Origin: Drechslerella dactyloides
Lineage: Eukaryota > Ascomycota > Orbiliomycetes > Orbiliales > Orbiliaceae
DNA: 64,000 nucleotides
Direction: 5' to 3'
Assembly: GCA_020064725.1 (NCBI GenBank)
Contig: JAGTWJ010000019.1
Span: 496,001-560,000 of the forward strand
The notes beneath the pieces were generated by a model. It did not search any database, was not told the DNA's origin, and saw only the letters and a program-made list of their open reading frames with translations. Position 1 is the stretch's first letter. Each line of letters begins with the position of its first letter. Below are positions 36,112 through 49,002 of this stretch, in pieces. The position numbers and the translations under genes are program-made.

Positions 36112-39100
36112 ATGTCGACACCTAAGGCTTCGGACTTGGTTGGTATGTCGACAGCAGCTCTGACTGTCTTCTGGTGCTTGATCGCATGCTAAAATTCTGG
36201 ACTATTCTAGATGACTCTCCATCAACACCTCATTACCCCGTACCGAACCTGTCACCAGGAGCTGCTGCCTCGTCACCGGCTGAAGAGACGGGTGAAGGCT
36301 CAAAACCAAAGACTGCGAAACAACGTATGAGTCACTTTCTATCACCAGGCATATTACATTCATGGCGCAATCTCACGATTAATGAGATGTCTAGTTGCGG
36401 CTGAAGCCAAGAAGGCCGAGAAGGCAAAGAAGTTCGCCGAAAAGAAGCTCAAGTCTGTGGCACTAGCCCAGGCCTCGACGCCCAAAGCTAAGAAGGAAAA
36501 GAAGGAGGAAGCTCCTGTTGAAGCATATGTGGAGGAGACACCGCCGGGACAGAAGAAGAGTACGGAACTTTTCTGGCGCTTCTAAAACCTCGTTAGCAAG
36601 ACTGACGCGCCTCTTTGAACAGTTCTGAAGCCACTTGGCAAGGCGTACGACCCGATCGCTGTTGAATCAGCATGGAATGCATGGTGGGAAGAGCAAAAAT
36701 TCTTCGAGCCGGAGTTGGTCGACGGCAAGCCGAAGAAGGAGGGCGTCTTTGTCATCACTGCTCCGCCTCCAAACGTCACTGGAGCTTTACATATAGGTCA
36801 TGCTTTAGCCCTGTCGCTACAAGATGTCCTTGTCCGATGGTAAAATCAAACCCAGATGTCGAAGCTGCTGAGCCACTTACTAAAGCTTCTGGCATAGGAA
36901 TCGAATGCTGGGGAAGACTGTTCTGTTCCTCCCCGGCTGTGACCATGCGGGTATCTCAACGCAGAACGTCATCGAAAATCGGCTATGGCGGCAAAGCCAG
37001 CAGACCAGATACGATGTCGGTAGAGAAAAGCTGACTCAACTGATCTGGGATTGGAAGACAGAGTATGTTCTTAGTCTCCCAATATCTTCGACAACCGGGT
37101 CTAACAATACTTGAATTCTAGATACCACAAGAAGATTAACAATGTCTTCAGACACATGGGTGCCTCTTTCGACTGGTCGCGTGAACAGTTTACAATGAAC
37201 GATACATTCAAAGTGGCTGTAGCCGACACCTTCACCAAGCTCCACGAAGAAGGTGTTATATATCGAGGCCACAAGCTCGTCAATTGGTGTGTGAAATTGA
37301 ACACTTCATTGTCCAATCTGGAGGTGGACAGCAAACAGCTCAATGGCAGGACATTGCTCTCTGTCCCCGGCTACGAAAAGAAGATCGAATTCGGCGTCAT
37401 CGTCCATTTCAAGTATCCCATTGTGGCGAGCGATGAGTTCCTCGAAGTCGCGACCACACGTATCGAAACCATGCTTGGAGATACCGCTATTGCCGTTAAT
37501 CCAAAGGATCCGAGATATAAGCACCTTATCGGGAAGCGTGCAAAGCATCCCTTCATCCCCGACAGGATCATGCCCATCGTATCGGATGACTACGTTGAAA
37601 TGGACTTCGGTACTGGTGCCGTCAAGATTACGCCCGCACACGACTTTAACGACTACGCACTTGGCCAGAGACACAGCCTCGAGTTCATCAACATCCTCAA
37701 CGACGATGGGACAATGAACAAGAACGCCGGCCCATACGAGGGCATGAAGAGATTTGATGTCCGGTACAAGATCCTCGCTGACCTGAAGGAGCTTGGGCTG
37801 TACGTCGAGACCAAAGACAATCCAATGATGGTTCCAATTTGTGACAAGACCAAGGACATCATCGAGCCTCTCTTGAAGCCGCAGTGGTGGATGAAGATGA
37901 AGGAGATGGCGGAAGAGGCGATCAAGCATGTCAAGGCTGGGGAAGTGAAGATTAGGCCGCAGACCTCGGAAAATGACTACTACAGATGGCTGGAAGGCAT
38001 CCAAGACTGGTGTCTGTCGCGACAGCTATGGTGGGGCCATCAGCCGCCTGCGTACCACATCCAATTTGAGAACGAGTCAACCTATATCGACGATGAAGAT
38101 CATTGGGTCGTTGCTCGGACAAAAGAAGATGCGGAAAAGAAGGCGCAGGAGAAGTATCCGAACCAAAAGTTCACGCTTGAGCAAGATCCGGATGTCTTGG
38201 ATACTTGGTTCTCTTCCGGACAATGGCCGTACTTTACCATGGGCTACCCTGAAGAGACAAAGGATCTCCAATACTTCTACCCCAGCTCTCTAATGGAAAC
38301 CGGCTGGGACATTTTGTTCTTCTGGGTAGCGCGAATGATCATGCTCGGAATAAAGATGATGGGGCGCGTCCCGTTCGACGAAGTTTACTGCCACGGTCTT
38401 ATCCGTGATTCAGACGGGCGCAAGATGTCCAAGTCGCTGGGCAACGTCATCGACCCACTCGATGTCATCTACGGCATCCCGCTGCAGGGACTACACGACA
38501 AACTGGAAGGCGGTAACCTGGACCCCAAGGAGATCGCTGCCGCCACAAAGTACCAGAAGACCGCCTTCCCGCAGGGCATTCCACAATGCGGTGCCGATGC
38601 GCTGAGGTTCACGCTAATCTCCTACACCACCGGCAGCCTGGACATCAATACCGAGATCAACGTCTTCCACGGCTACCGCAAATTCTGCAACAAGATCTTC
38701 CAGGCGACGAAATACGTGCTTGGGAAGCTCGATGATAACTTTAAGCCCCAGAAACAAATCGTCTCCGGCAAAGAGGGTCTTGCGGAAAAGTGGATCCTGC
38801 ACAAACTGAACGCCGCTGCAAAGACGGTCAACGAGAACCTGCAGACGAGAGACTTCTTCCGCGCCACCGACGCTATCTACCAATACTGGTACAGCAATCT
38901 GTGCGACGTCTACATCGTATGTCTCTGCCATCACAACCCCGCCGATCAACCAGCTAACTTTTCTCTGCCTCTATAGGAAAACTCCAAGGCCCTGATCCAG
39001 GACGGTACCCCTGAAGTTCAGGAATCCGCCAAGCAGACGCTCTACACCGCCATTGAGGGGGCCCTACTCCTCATCCACCCATTCATGCCCTTCATCTCGG

Positions 39101-39758
39101 AAGAGCTCTGGCAGCGCCTCGCCCGCCGGCCCGGCGATGCCACCCCATCAATCTGCATTGCCAAGTACCCCGTCTTCCGCAAGGAGCTGCACGACCCGGA
39201 AAGCGAGCGGGCGTACGAGCTGGTGCTAGACGTCTCCCGCGGCGTGCGCAGCCTCATGGCCGAGTACATGATCAAGGACGAGGGCAAGCTGTTCGTTCAG
39301 GTCGACGACAAGGAGACACTGGCCGTTCTCGAGGAGAACCATCAGAACATCAGGAGTCTGTGCGGGAAGGCAGTGGCGAGCTTGGATGTCGTTAACGTTG
39401 GCGGCGAGACGCCGAAGGGATGTGTGGCGTTGCGCGTCAACGCGAGTGCTGTTGTCTTCCTGAGCGTGAAGGTACGAATATTCCCAATCCTCTCTGATCT
39501 CAGACTTCGTTACTAACTGAGCCGAACTTATAGGGCCGCGTGGACTTTGACCAGGAAATCGAAAAGGCACAGCAAAAGCTGAACAAGGCGGCCGACGGGC
39601 TGAAGAAGCAGGAGAAGCTGCTGGCGGACAAGAACTACCAGAGCAAGGCGAACAAGGCGACGCAGGAGGCCGATGCGAAGAAGCTGGAGGAGTTCAAGGC
39701 ACAAATTGGCACCTACGAGGAGAGCATCAAGGCGTTCGAACGGCTGAAGCTCGAATAG
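36112..39758 (+). CDS. VAS1: Valyl-tRNA synthetase
   Basis: Class I aminoacyl-tRNA synthetase charging tRNA-Val with valine. Exons 36112-36142, 36211-36324, 36395-36559, 36623-36839, 36898-37062, 37122-38916, 38977-39471, 39534-39758; 1,068 residues, normal for a eukaryotic enzyme. Visible parts: a Lys-rich appended N-terminus; the HIGH motif at 160-163 in PPPNVTGALHIGHA; the editing (CP1) domain with TTRIETMLGDTAIAV and GTGAVKITPAHDFND; KMSKS at 665-669 in GRKMSKSLGNVIDP; the anticodon-binding helices; and a C-terminal coiled coil (about the last 70 residues, KAQQKLNKAADGLKKQEKLL). The ATG has a strong context (AACATGT) and gives the cytosolic form. The upstream in-frame leader may encode a mitochondrial form. 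No second mitochondrial gene is in the window. Confidence 0.95.
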
Positions 39759-40440
39759 TTGGCGGATAATGTATATGCTGTTGCGAACATAGACGGGGAA
39801 AGATACCGATTGAGGAGAGGGAATATTGCTGGCATCGAGGCTAGCGGATTGCTTGTGTTGTTTCTATTGCATACTTATGCATGCATAATACTGTGGTTGC
39901 GAAATAATAAAAAGCCACCGGCTGGGATAGCACAATCGGAACTCATACTTTGACCAATATTGATTAATATTCGTCGGTGGTATAGGCAGACACAGCTGTA
40001 CAATCACCCCAATTAATTCCTAACCACGAGATAGATCGATCGATGCAATGCCTGCAATGTGACACAAGCCAAGTAATGTTATCCCCTCCAACTGAATCCT
40101 CCCACGCCACACATACGCACAACAAGCTATAGTATACTACCAATACACAAAGAAGCCAGCACCAGAATACAAAGGTAAGAAGAAGAGCATGTGAAGAGAA
40201 CTCCAGCCAGCACTCTCCGTACACCGAATGCATTATGCAAGCCAAAAGGTAACGCTACATATGAAATTTCAAGGAAAGAAGTAATACAGATCTATAGAGT
40301 CGATCGCGTGGTCACGCGACGGATGCGGGGATGCAGATATGCACATGCGCGCCGTGGACTCGAAATCTGATAAACGAGCAAGCGAGCAGAACCATCCCAC
40401 CATGCTATCCCATTAACCGCAAAATGAGATACCGCCTACT
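39759..40440. other. Convergent intergenic region
   Basis: About 680 bases between convergent 3' ends. AATAATAAAAAG at about 39904 could serve as a polyadenylation element for the synthetase. Nothing else seen. Confidence 0.55.
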
Positions 40441-43400
40441 TCACAGCTCCGTGAGCTTGCCATGTCGCAGGTCGATATTCTCCTTTTTCAGTGCACTATA
40501 CAGCAAAATATTAGCCAACCATTCCACGAGACAAAACAAACCTACAACCACTGCAAGGGTAATGTGAAGGATGTGGGTAAAACATACCTGACCTCTCCGC
40601 GCAGCCGGCCCACCTCTTCCTGCGCCTGCACCAGCATCCTCACCAGCCCAGCCCGCTCCTCGTCCGTCCGCCCCTTCAAACCCCGAACGCACTCCTCCAA
40701 CGCCTCGTTGAACCGCTTGTACACCGCGTCATTCTCGTTCCGCTCGTCCCGCCACATGCGCTCCACCTCCTGATTGCGCCGCAGCTCGTTCGCCAACGCC
40801 GCGTGACTGTCGTCGCGGAGCGCCTCGTACCGGCGGTTCAGGTCGCTGACCGTGTTGTTCACCTTACTTTCCAACAGTCGGACGCGACGGCGGAGCGGGT
40901 CGTCCGGTGCGTAGCTGGCGCGGGGTACGCTTGATGTGCTGCCGCCGCCGTTCGGCGAGGTGATGGTACCGGCGTTGGCGTCGGCGGCGGGTTTGCGAGT
41001 AGGTGCACCGCGGGTGAGTTCCTGGCTGATGAGTGCGAGCTCCTGCTCGAGGGACCCGGACGTTTTGGCGACGTTTTGCGTCTCCCCGGCGAGTCGTGTG
41101 CTGAGTCTTGCGGTGCGGGGGATGGTGTTCCCGTTCGCGCCGCTGGAGGATTTGTGCGGCTCTCTGTCTCGCTCGCGCTCCCGTTCCATTCCATTGCTGG
41201 TGATGGTGCTGGTGATGGTGCTGGCGGATGCGGTGCTCGCAATGCTGGCGTCGCTATGCGCACGGCTCATTCGCACACCGCTGACGTTCAACGGGGCGAT
41301 CTTGTCGGAGTATATGTTCGGTATCGCCCCGCCGCTTCCACCCCGGCTTTGCACAGAGCTCGTACTCATCGTCTTCGCGTGGTGCGGGACAGGTGGGGGT
41401 CCCATACTGCCAGCGGGCTTGGGGATCGGCGCTGCTTTTGCGGTGGCATTGACATTCTCCTTCCTATCTATACTGCTCGCGCGACTCAACGAGTTCTGGA
41501 CAGGCGTGGGAGCAGACGTCGTGGTAGTCATCGTAGCGGTGTTGGCGGTAGATGGAGGAGGTGTCTCCGGCTTCGTTTCATCAAGCAGGTCCTTGGGCGC
41601 TACGAGGTCGCTGAGTGAACTTCGCCGTTTCTTCCGCCGCAACGCGGGTGTTGGGGAATCCTCCGCGGCAGCAGCAGTGGCAACCGTGGGTGACGCGACA
41701 ATGGGGCTGAGTGCATTTGGGGTGCCGGTGGGTGTGGTCTTGGGTATTGTGAGCATAGGTACGGGGCTGCTCGGGACGGTACTAGCGGCGGGGCGTTCCC
41801 GGCCACCACCAGACATGGGGCGGTAGCTGTCTCGTTCATAGTAGTCCCGGCGGACGTCTGTTTCGGTGGATTGGCTGCGGTGAAGGGTTGCAGGGGCTCG
41901 AGAAGGTATGGAGGAGGTGGGGGCGTCTTTGTCCCTGACGTTCTTGTTACTGCGCTGGCGGAGCATGGATTTGACGGAGGACTTGCTGAGGCTGCCGCTG
42001 CTGCTGACCGAAGTACCGTTGGTGGTACCGGAACCGGGATCGCTGCCATCCGCTGTCGAAAGACCGAATCTCTTGCGTAGAGAACTCGAGCTGCTGAGAG
42101 GAACGGCGGTAGGCAGGGCGTTCATCCCTGCATGCGTGCCTGTCGTCTTGGACCGTTTCAATCCCGATGCGTCGGCTGCCGCCATGGCGAACGGTGAATC
42201 ATCTGTGAATTTAGATTTCGTAGGTGAGTATGTCGCTAGTCTCTTTGTGCTTTCCCATGAATTCTTGAGCAGGCTCAAAGGGACGTCAATCATTCTACTT
42301 GGCGATGTTTCTTCCTCGTCCTCGTCGTCATCGCGCTTGTTCTCATATTTCTCGTCATACTTGGCTTCAGCCTGCCGTCGGAAAGGAGATCTCCCGCGTG
42401 TTGGACTGGGAGACCCTTTTTGCTTCACGGTACGGTTTCTGCGTAGCGGGGAGCGGCAGGAAAAGCCACGACGTAGTGGTGATGTATCTTTTCGTTTTTC
42501 ATAGGGTTCTTCATAGTCATAGCATCTCTGCGGCGATGTTTTTGGTTCATAGGACATATTTTCGTTGTCTTCATGTGCGCACTTACTAATTAGTGTCGTT
42601 GGCGATATGTCCACGTAATATAGCATGTATAGCAGTAATTCATGATGTAGTTTGGCGACTTCGCCGATCTTGGAGCTGTTGAGACCTGATGCGACCAAGA
42701 CCTCGGCGAAGACGGAGCGTAATGATGTTTTCGCTTCGTCGCTTGTCGAGTGTTGGATTGCGCTGGACATGTGAATGAGCATTGTTCTTAAAATGGCGGG
42801 CTTGCAACGGGGAAAACTCACTGAGAAAATAACTTCGTGACCTTGTAGAATGCTCTTTTGTTCTGTGGCCCTAGGTTATCTAGAAAGTTGCGGAAATACT
42901 GGAGAAAGTCATCTGGATGGAATGTTTCTGCCCGAGCTGTTAGCTTTCCGGTTTGGGAAACTTCCTATCCTGCACTAAACTCACCAAACTTGGTCTGCAG
43001 ATCTTTCAGCGCCTCCTGTGTGAGCAGAGTCCCCATGATTTCCCTCCACTTTCCTACCAGGAACCTCTCGAATGCGGTTAAGACGCTGTCAAGACTTGCT
43101 GCCTGCGCCGTAGCGGTCTGGCTGGAGTCTGTCAACATGCTCCTAACCAGCTGGTCGACGGAGTGGCTTTTCGAGCTCCTTCTAGCGTACGTCCAGGTTG
43201 CTGTGACCTCCTTTGCAAGTTTACCCTCTAATACATTGACGAAAGCGTCGAGGACGCGCTCGAGCTGCTTGTGGTAGCTGTCGCCCTGTTGCGGATGGTT
43301 CTCTACCAGATTGATATCTTTCATGCGGTTCGAGAGGTCTTCAACGGGCCCGCCGCCGTCTGTCTTGTAGAGCACGCTATGCGATCGTTCAAGCAAGACG

Positions 43401-45830
43401 GTAGGCCGATGCATCTCGCTCGTACTCTCGAACGAGGTAGCCTTAAATGGAGATTTCGTAGGCGAGTTGATAGTGGATGATCCCAGAAAAGTGTGAAGCA
43501 GTTTGACAGGCGATGGCGGCCGGAACGTCTTGAACCTCATCGTGTGGTGACCGTCCGAGTCTGACAGCGAGAGGTTCAGGGATCTGATAATCCGCCGATG
43601 GCCTTGGATTACTGCGGCGCTGATGGGCGGGTGTGATGGCTGTGAGTGTTTCTCGAGGATCGCCGATATCCTCTTCGTGAAGACGGTCAGGATGTCCAGC
43701 TCGCCGACGGTCTCGGTGGATGCGATCTTACCCATATCCAAGATGTCGATTCGGACTTTGCCGGTGCTGACGAAGTTCATCGTTGCGGAGATCTCGGGCG
43801 TCTTGGTCCGCGTGTCGAACCTGGGGTGCTCGATGCCGAGTTGGATCAACGCACGGCTGGGCGACTTTTCCAGCTCGTAGTTTTGAGGCTCGTAGACAGA
43901 GGTCCAGAGCTCCAACGAGTCAAATTTGGAATTGGCGTTTCCGGACCACCTGGTCTCCTGGAACCTGCTTTTCGACTGCAGTTGCGCTTGAATGATCTCC
44001 TCGACGAGTTCGTTTGCCTTGCCCTCCCACGGGCCGGACGGGAGGAATTTCTTCATTCCGACAGCGGACTCCCGCATATCATAGACCTCTTCCAGATCTT
44101 TGGTGAGGGTAATCCACATAGCGCGACCGCCGTCCGAGGTCGAGTATCGGTTATACTTTAGCGACGTGCAGCCGGCAAAGTGCAGGTCTGCAGCCTCCCG
44201 TCGAACGGAGTGTTGAATGGATGGCGGCATGGTGATCTCTGTCAAGACGCCCTGGGCTTTCATGCTGCTAGAACTCGGGCGGTTGATGAAGGCGATGGAG
44301 TCTGCGAAAACCAGTATGATGACGTTGGTTCTCAGCGCCATGTCCGTATATGGCGCAGCAACTTCTGTTAGATCGACGGCTGTTACCAGCGCTCCGCCAG
44401 GTTTGAAGTTCGCGGGCCAGCCCGAGATGAGGGCGGAGAGTCTGGCTATTGTCTGCGCGCGCTCTTGAGCCGGCGCGGACTGCATCTCGCATGTTTTGGA
44501 GACAATGTCACGAGCTTCCAGCAGCTTTGGCGCCACAGGAGATGTTACGGTGATATTGTTCAGCACCCCTAGAAGAATTAGCGGCTGGGGACTGCAGCTA
44601 AGATATAATGCACTCACCATCAATGATAAGCGTATATCGCGGCAGCCTCTGAATGGGTTCCATGAGCGTCGATTTGAGATATTGTTCGCCGTATCCCTGA
44701 TACCGTCAGCTCGGCGCACAAAACGATAGGGATCATGCGAGTACATACCGCCATACGCTGGGAGAAAGCAGTGTTGCTGCGCATCAGTTCGCCGACTAGC
44801 CCCGACGAGGCAGGATTCAGGGCAATGTACTGACTGTAAGGGTTGTGAAAAGATGGGAACTATCCGCTCGATTAGCTCTAACTATTGAATAGGACTTATA
44901 AAACGAAGACATCCATACATGACGCAAAAAGACATCCGCAATACCCTCCACGCCGTTGTCATCGTCCATAGCCTTGCTCAGGTCCGCTAGGAACCTGGAG
45001 TTGAGCTGAAAGATCTCATCCAGATACGACGGAAAGAGTCGCGCAAGAACCGATCCATTGGGCTCCGGCGGCTCGGCCTTTTCCGCGATCGTTCGCTCGG
45101 GTGTCACCACTTCGGCGAGCAGCTTTTGCAGTTTCTCGATAAATTTGACTTCGGTGTCCAGCAGCTCTTGCAGCTTTATTGCGACCTTTTCGGGATTCGA
45201 CCTCGGCAACGCGGAGACGGATTTCGGGCGTGTTCTCTCGACTCGCGACGGCCGTCTCTTGAGATTTGTGTCCTGTTTGTGCACATCGCCCATGAACTGC
45301 AGCAATCGCTGGTATTTGCTGTTGTAGGCGTCCGCCGGCGGCAAAACCAGATCTATATCCATCGACGGGACGAATCTCGTCTTCAGCGCCGCGAGAATGT
45401 TCGATATCGCGGAATCATCGTCGATCCTGACAAGCTTGGCGGCCAGTTCTCCGGCGTGGGCAGCGGAAAAGGGCTCGGGCTTGGTGGCCCGGGCGACTCT
45501 CGCTGTCGCGCTAGCCGTACCCTTAACTCCGACGGTGAGTTCGACAAAGTAGCGACATAGGGCGAATGCGAGGGCTCTGTAGATCTCGGACTCGGTCTTG
45601 CCGACGGGCATGTGGTTGACGGCCTGGTATACGGCCGAGGACGGGTCGACGGTCATGCGGGTGTACGAGATGAAGCCGCAGGCGGTGTAGATATGGGCGT
45701 CGACTCTGGAGGAGGTGCCGGAGTAGGGCAGGAAGAAGATCACGACCTGGGTGAGGAGCGGGTCCGGCGGAGAGACGTAGAGCTGGTGATTGCGGCCCAG
45801 ATTGGGCATCTGGGGGCTGACTCGGGCCAT
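40441..45830 (-). CDS. Dbl-homology (RhoGEF) protein with long Ser-rich and coiled-coil C-terminus
   Basis: Predicted guanine nucleotide exchange factor for a Rho/Cdc42-type GTPase, acting in polarity or cell-wall signalling. Exons (minus) 45830-44919, 44859-44749, 44696-44618, 44568-42985, 42927-42822, 42762-40588, 40495-40441; 1,673 residues, all joins in frame. The DH domain starts near residue 215 (KLQELLDTEVKFIEKLQKLL) and holds the CR3 signature LMEPIQRLPRYTLIID at about 352-367. A PH-like part follows (HFAGCTSLKYNRYSTSDGGR). The middle has a helical FETFHPDDFLQYFRNFLDN segment. The last 700 residues are basic/Ser-rich with a coiled coil near the end (KVNNTVSDLNRRYEALRD). A perfect GTAAGT at 42586 could define another 78-nt intron (42509-42586), so that part is uncertain. 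The C-terminal part could be a fused second gene. Confidence 0.8.
40525..40534 (-). repeat. Ten-base TIR-core match in the last RhoGEF intron
   Basis: Read on the gene strand, TTGTCTCGTG lies inside the 92-nt last intron and equals the first ten bases of the arm at 7466. It is short and could be chance. Confidence 0.25.
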
Positions 45831-46558
45831 GATGGTGGTGGTGGTGGTGGTGGTGGTGGAGAGGCTATCGAGCTGATTGCGGGAGGGCGGTGCGGCAGGC
45901 GAGGGTCATGATATGTCGCTCGACAGGCCGGAGCGGAGGACGGTCGAGGGGGACCCGAGGCGAGCAGACTGGAGAGGCAATGGACGGTCGAGATGGAAGC
46001 CCGTGAGGATCGCGAGAGGGAGGACGGAGGGCGAGAAGGATGGATGCGCTGGGGATGGATGGCGGGCGCCGCAGAGCAGAAGCAGCGCTAAGGCGACAAC
46101 GTGCACCACCAACAGCGCCGCCGCCGCAGCCTGCAGCCCTGGCAATTGAAGCACCCGGACGAGACGATGGCCTCGCTACGCCTGCAGGCCAGCCGGGCGA
46201 CTCTTGGTTCGCCATCCGGTCGCCATCGCGGGCCATCGCGGGCCCGTGTCAGCAGGCGCGCCTGAGATAACATGACGCTTCGACGGCCGTTCGAGCACTC
46301 GCAGAAGCTGCAGAAGTCTCCATCCGCCCGTCGGGCTTCGCAGTCGGCGCGCCCGAGCACGGAGGCTGTTCCCCGGAGGTCTCGGGGACGCTTGTGTGAC
46401 GTCAAATGCGTGGCCCCGGTGCTATCGATAGCTTCCCGGTGTCCCCCGGAATGCGCCCCGGGATATATGGCTTCCAAACGCGTAAACTGCAACCACGGCG
46501 ACAGACATCACGACCGTTCTCCACGACAACTTCCATCGAATCTCCACCGCCCGTCACG
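45831..46558. promoter_or_regulatory. Divergent promoter region of RhoGEF and DCC1, GC-rich
   Basis: 728 bases between opposite ATGs. A (TGG)9 microsatellite at 45833-45859 would place CCA repeats just before the RhoGEF start codon. The frame upstream of the DCC1 ATG is open to an ATG at 46406, but the extension is Arg-rich and unlike Dcc1, so it is not included. Confidence 0.55.
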
Positions 46559-47845
46559 ATGTCGACGCAGGACGCCAGCAAGGCCATCCCGTTGGCCTTC
46601 GCTCACGAGCAGACACCCGTCCGGCTGCTCGAACTGCCGCCGTCACTGCTCTCTCTGATCGAAAACTCGACCTTCAAGGGCTCCTCTCCGGTGTACGTTC
46701 ACAGCACCCCGATCACGCTGCCGTTCCCGACTGACTGGCTGACATAGCCTCAAGATAAAGGCCCCTCCTGCCATCTCCTCCTCCTCCTCCACCGATGGCT
46801 CCAATGCCTCGCCGTCGTCATCGTCGCACATCCCAACGTCGGCTGTCCTAACAACCGCCAACGAGACGTTCACCATCCGCAGCGTCCACTCCTCCAACTC
46901 AATCTACATCCTCAAACCCGTTCTCGTCCCCACCGTCCCTGACGGCGATGGCGATAACGATGACGCCGACTCGGACACGGAGATGGCCCTCGAGGACCTG
47001 CCACCGAAGCCTGGGATGCTGGTGACCTCCATTTGCGGGTCGCACCTCGAACTCATCCCCTCCAAGCCGGACACCGAGCTGATCCTACGATCCCTGCTCG
47101 CCGAGTACCCATCCCCGGAGACACCACCCAAGCGACCATCGGACCCGCCGTCCAAGGCCCACGTCCTCCAAGACACACCTGTCTCCGATGCCGAGTTCGC
47201 GCAAGGGTGGATCGATGCCACGGCTTTCGAGCTCGACGGGTGGGCCGTACGCTTATCACCAGCGTCCGCCCTGCTCATCTTCCGGTCCGTGACAACGATA
47301 ATGTACGCCGCGTCCGGCGTCGACAACACCTGGCGGACAGCCGGCGTGGACATCAGCGACATCATGCGCGCGGTGGACGAGGACGGCGAGCTGGAAGACT
47401 GGCCGAAGGACGCCATCAGGGCCGTTCTCAGGGGCGCGTGGGACGTCAAGAAGGGCACGGACGGCAGTCTCGGTGCGTGCGCATATAAACATCCGTGCCC
47501 CCCTAACTATCTCGCACGCGACCTGACTAATGTATTCTAGCATACACTTTCGACGCCGCACACGCCGCCAAATGGGCCGGCAAGCACATCCTCCTCGCGA
47601 ACCCGGACAAGTCCTTCCACGAGTCGCAGTTCCTAAGCACCTGGAGAGACGCTGTCCCCGCCGATTGCACCGACCATGTGGCCCTCGCAGCTCTGGAAGG
47701 CCAGTACACACAGTCCGCCCTGGGCATCGTGCGATACATCCACGGCAGCGCTGCCGCCGCAGAAGCGAGCAGCACCTCCTCCTCCTCGGCGGCCAGCAAG
47801 AAGAAGAAATGGCACGAAAAGTTCGCCGCCACCAAGAAGCGGTGA
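46559..47845 (+). CDS. DCC1: Sister chromatid cohesion protein DCC1 (Ctf18-RFC subunit)
   Basis: Subunit of the Ctf18-Dcc1-Ctf8 alternative clamp loader, which acts on PCNA at forks and supports cohesion and DNA polymerase epsilon binding. Exons 46559-46692, 46748-47472, 47541-47845 (donors GTACGT and GTGCGT); 387 residues, the family size. Visible family features: ELPPSLLSLIENSTFKGSSP near the N-terminus, and FTIRSVHSSNSIYILKPV, the conserved 'x-R-x-V-x-x-SNS' strand. A helical middle follows, then a winged-helix C-terminus (FHESQFLSTWRDAVP, then GQYTQSALGIVRYI). An acidic insert (DGDGDNDDADSDTEM) separates the first two blocks. Ends in a Lys-rich tail. The 3' end is 131 bases from the convergent carrier gene. 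Confidence 0.9.
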
Positions 47846-47976
47846 CCAGCATTTCGTACGCGAAACGAGATGTATATTCCGCGCCAGTCTAGTAGGGTAT
47901 ATTCTATCTACTACAATATAAAGACATAGTGTACATATATACATGCATGCGTGCATGCCATTCACATATCCTTTCT

Positions 47977-49002
47977 CTACAGCGCAGCAAGCGCGTTCGC
48001 GGCTCCCGTATACGCACCCAGAAAGACCGCCCCTCCTGCACTGATCCACATCACCCGCGGCCCAATCCCGCTCAACAGCGTCCGCGGGCCCTCTTCCCTC
48101 ACTATCTTCGCCAGCATCGACGCCATCGACCGACTCTACACGTACAATTCCCATTAGCATGCCACCCCCCGCCGTATCGATTGTATCTTTCCCAAAGGGC
48201 AAACCCACCTTATCCGCCAGCATCATCCGCGTCTTAAGCACGTCCAGCGGCGTCGTCAGCGCCGCCGCGATACCCCCCGCCACGCTCCCACAAGCCGCGC
48301 TCTCCACCGCCGTAGCCCGCCTCCCACTGTCCGCACCACCGTCCCGCCATCGCACCACCCCGCGCTTAAGAGCCTCCCACAGCGGGAACTGGATGACCGT
48401 AAACGGAATCTCGCGCGCAATCGTCACCGAATACCCTCTGTATACCTCCCTCCACACGCCCCAGACGCCTCTATCCCTCCCCAGCCCGACGACATACCTC
48501 ACCGCGGCAACGCTGCCCCCTTTACCCTGTCCCGTCGCCTGCGCCTGCGCACGCTGCTTGACAACCTCGACGGGCACACGGATCGTGCACGCGGCAACTT
48601 CGCCCACCGCTCCAGCCGCCATTGCTGCGGCTGCGGCGCCATCGCCACCGAGGTATGTGCGCGCGAAGGAGGAATGGCGGATCCCCTCGTAGCTCACGAA
48701 GAAGAGGGCGGCGCCCGGCGCGGAGCCGAGGAAGACGGAGCCGATGCCGCGATAGAGGTTGCGGAAGCCGCCGGCGGCGAGGAAGCCGGAGGCGGACTGC
48801 AGTCGGGTTTTGAGCGTGTCGAGCGGGAAGAGCGTCATGTCGACAGTGAGACCGGCGACGGCGCCTGCCTTGCAGTAATATCCCGTAGTTAGCCAGCCAT
48901 TCGTAGATGCTTTAGTACAGGTGATATGGTTTGACGTACTGCTAGTGCCCGCGTGAAGGGCGGGAGCGACGGCTCCCGGCTTGCAGGCGAGTCTGCAGCC
49001 AT
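47977..49002 (-). CDS. PET8: Mitochondrial S-adenosylmethionine carrier (SLC25A26/Pet8 type)
   Basis: Inner-membrane carrier of the SLC25 family, probably importing S-adenosylmethionine for mitochondrial methylations. Exons (minus) 49002-48940, 48868-48209, 48135-47977; 293 residues, six membrane helices in three repeats. The three signatures are clear: PLDTLKTRLQ, PVEVVKQRAQ and PLDVLKTRMM. The first repeat begins AGAVAGLTVDMTLFP and the third ends SGIGPRVMWISAGGAVFLG, both characteristic of the SAM subgroup. The 63-nt first exon (MAADSPASREPSLPPF) is joined by GTACGT/GCAAG; the start has an A at -3. The substrate is assigned by subgroup resemblance and not proven. Confidence 0.9.

Noticed and set aside
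40936..42504. Long plus-strand frames opposite the RhoGEF tail
   Set aside because: They mirror Ser/Pro-rich minus-strand codons and lack any domain.
46406..46558. Upstream in-frame ATG extension of DCC1
   Set aside because: The extension is Arg-rich and unlike Dcc1, which is nuclear; the ATG at 46559 has a good context and begins the family-like sequence.
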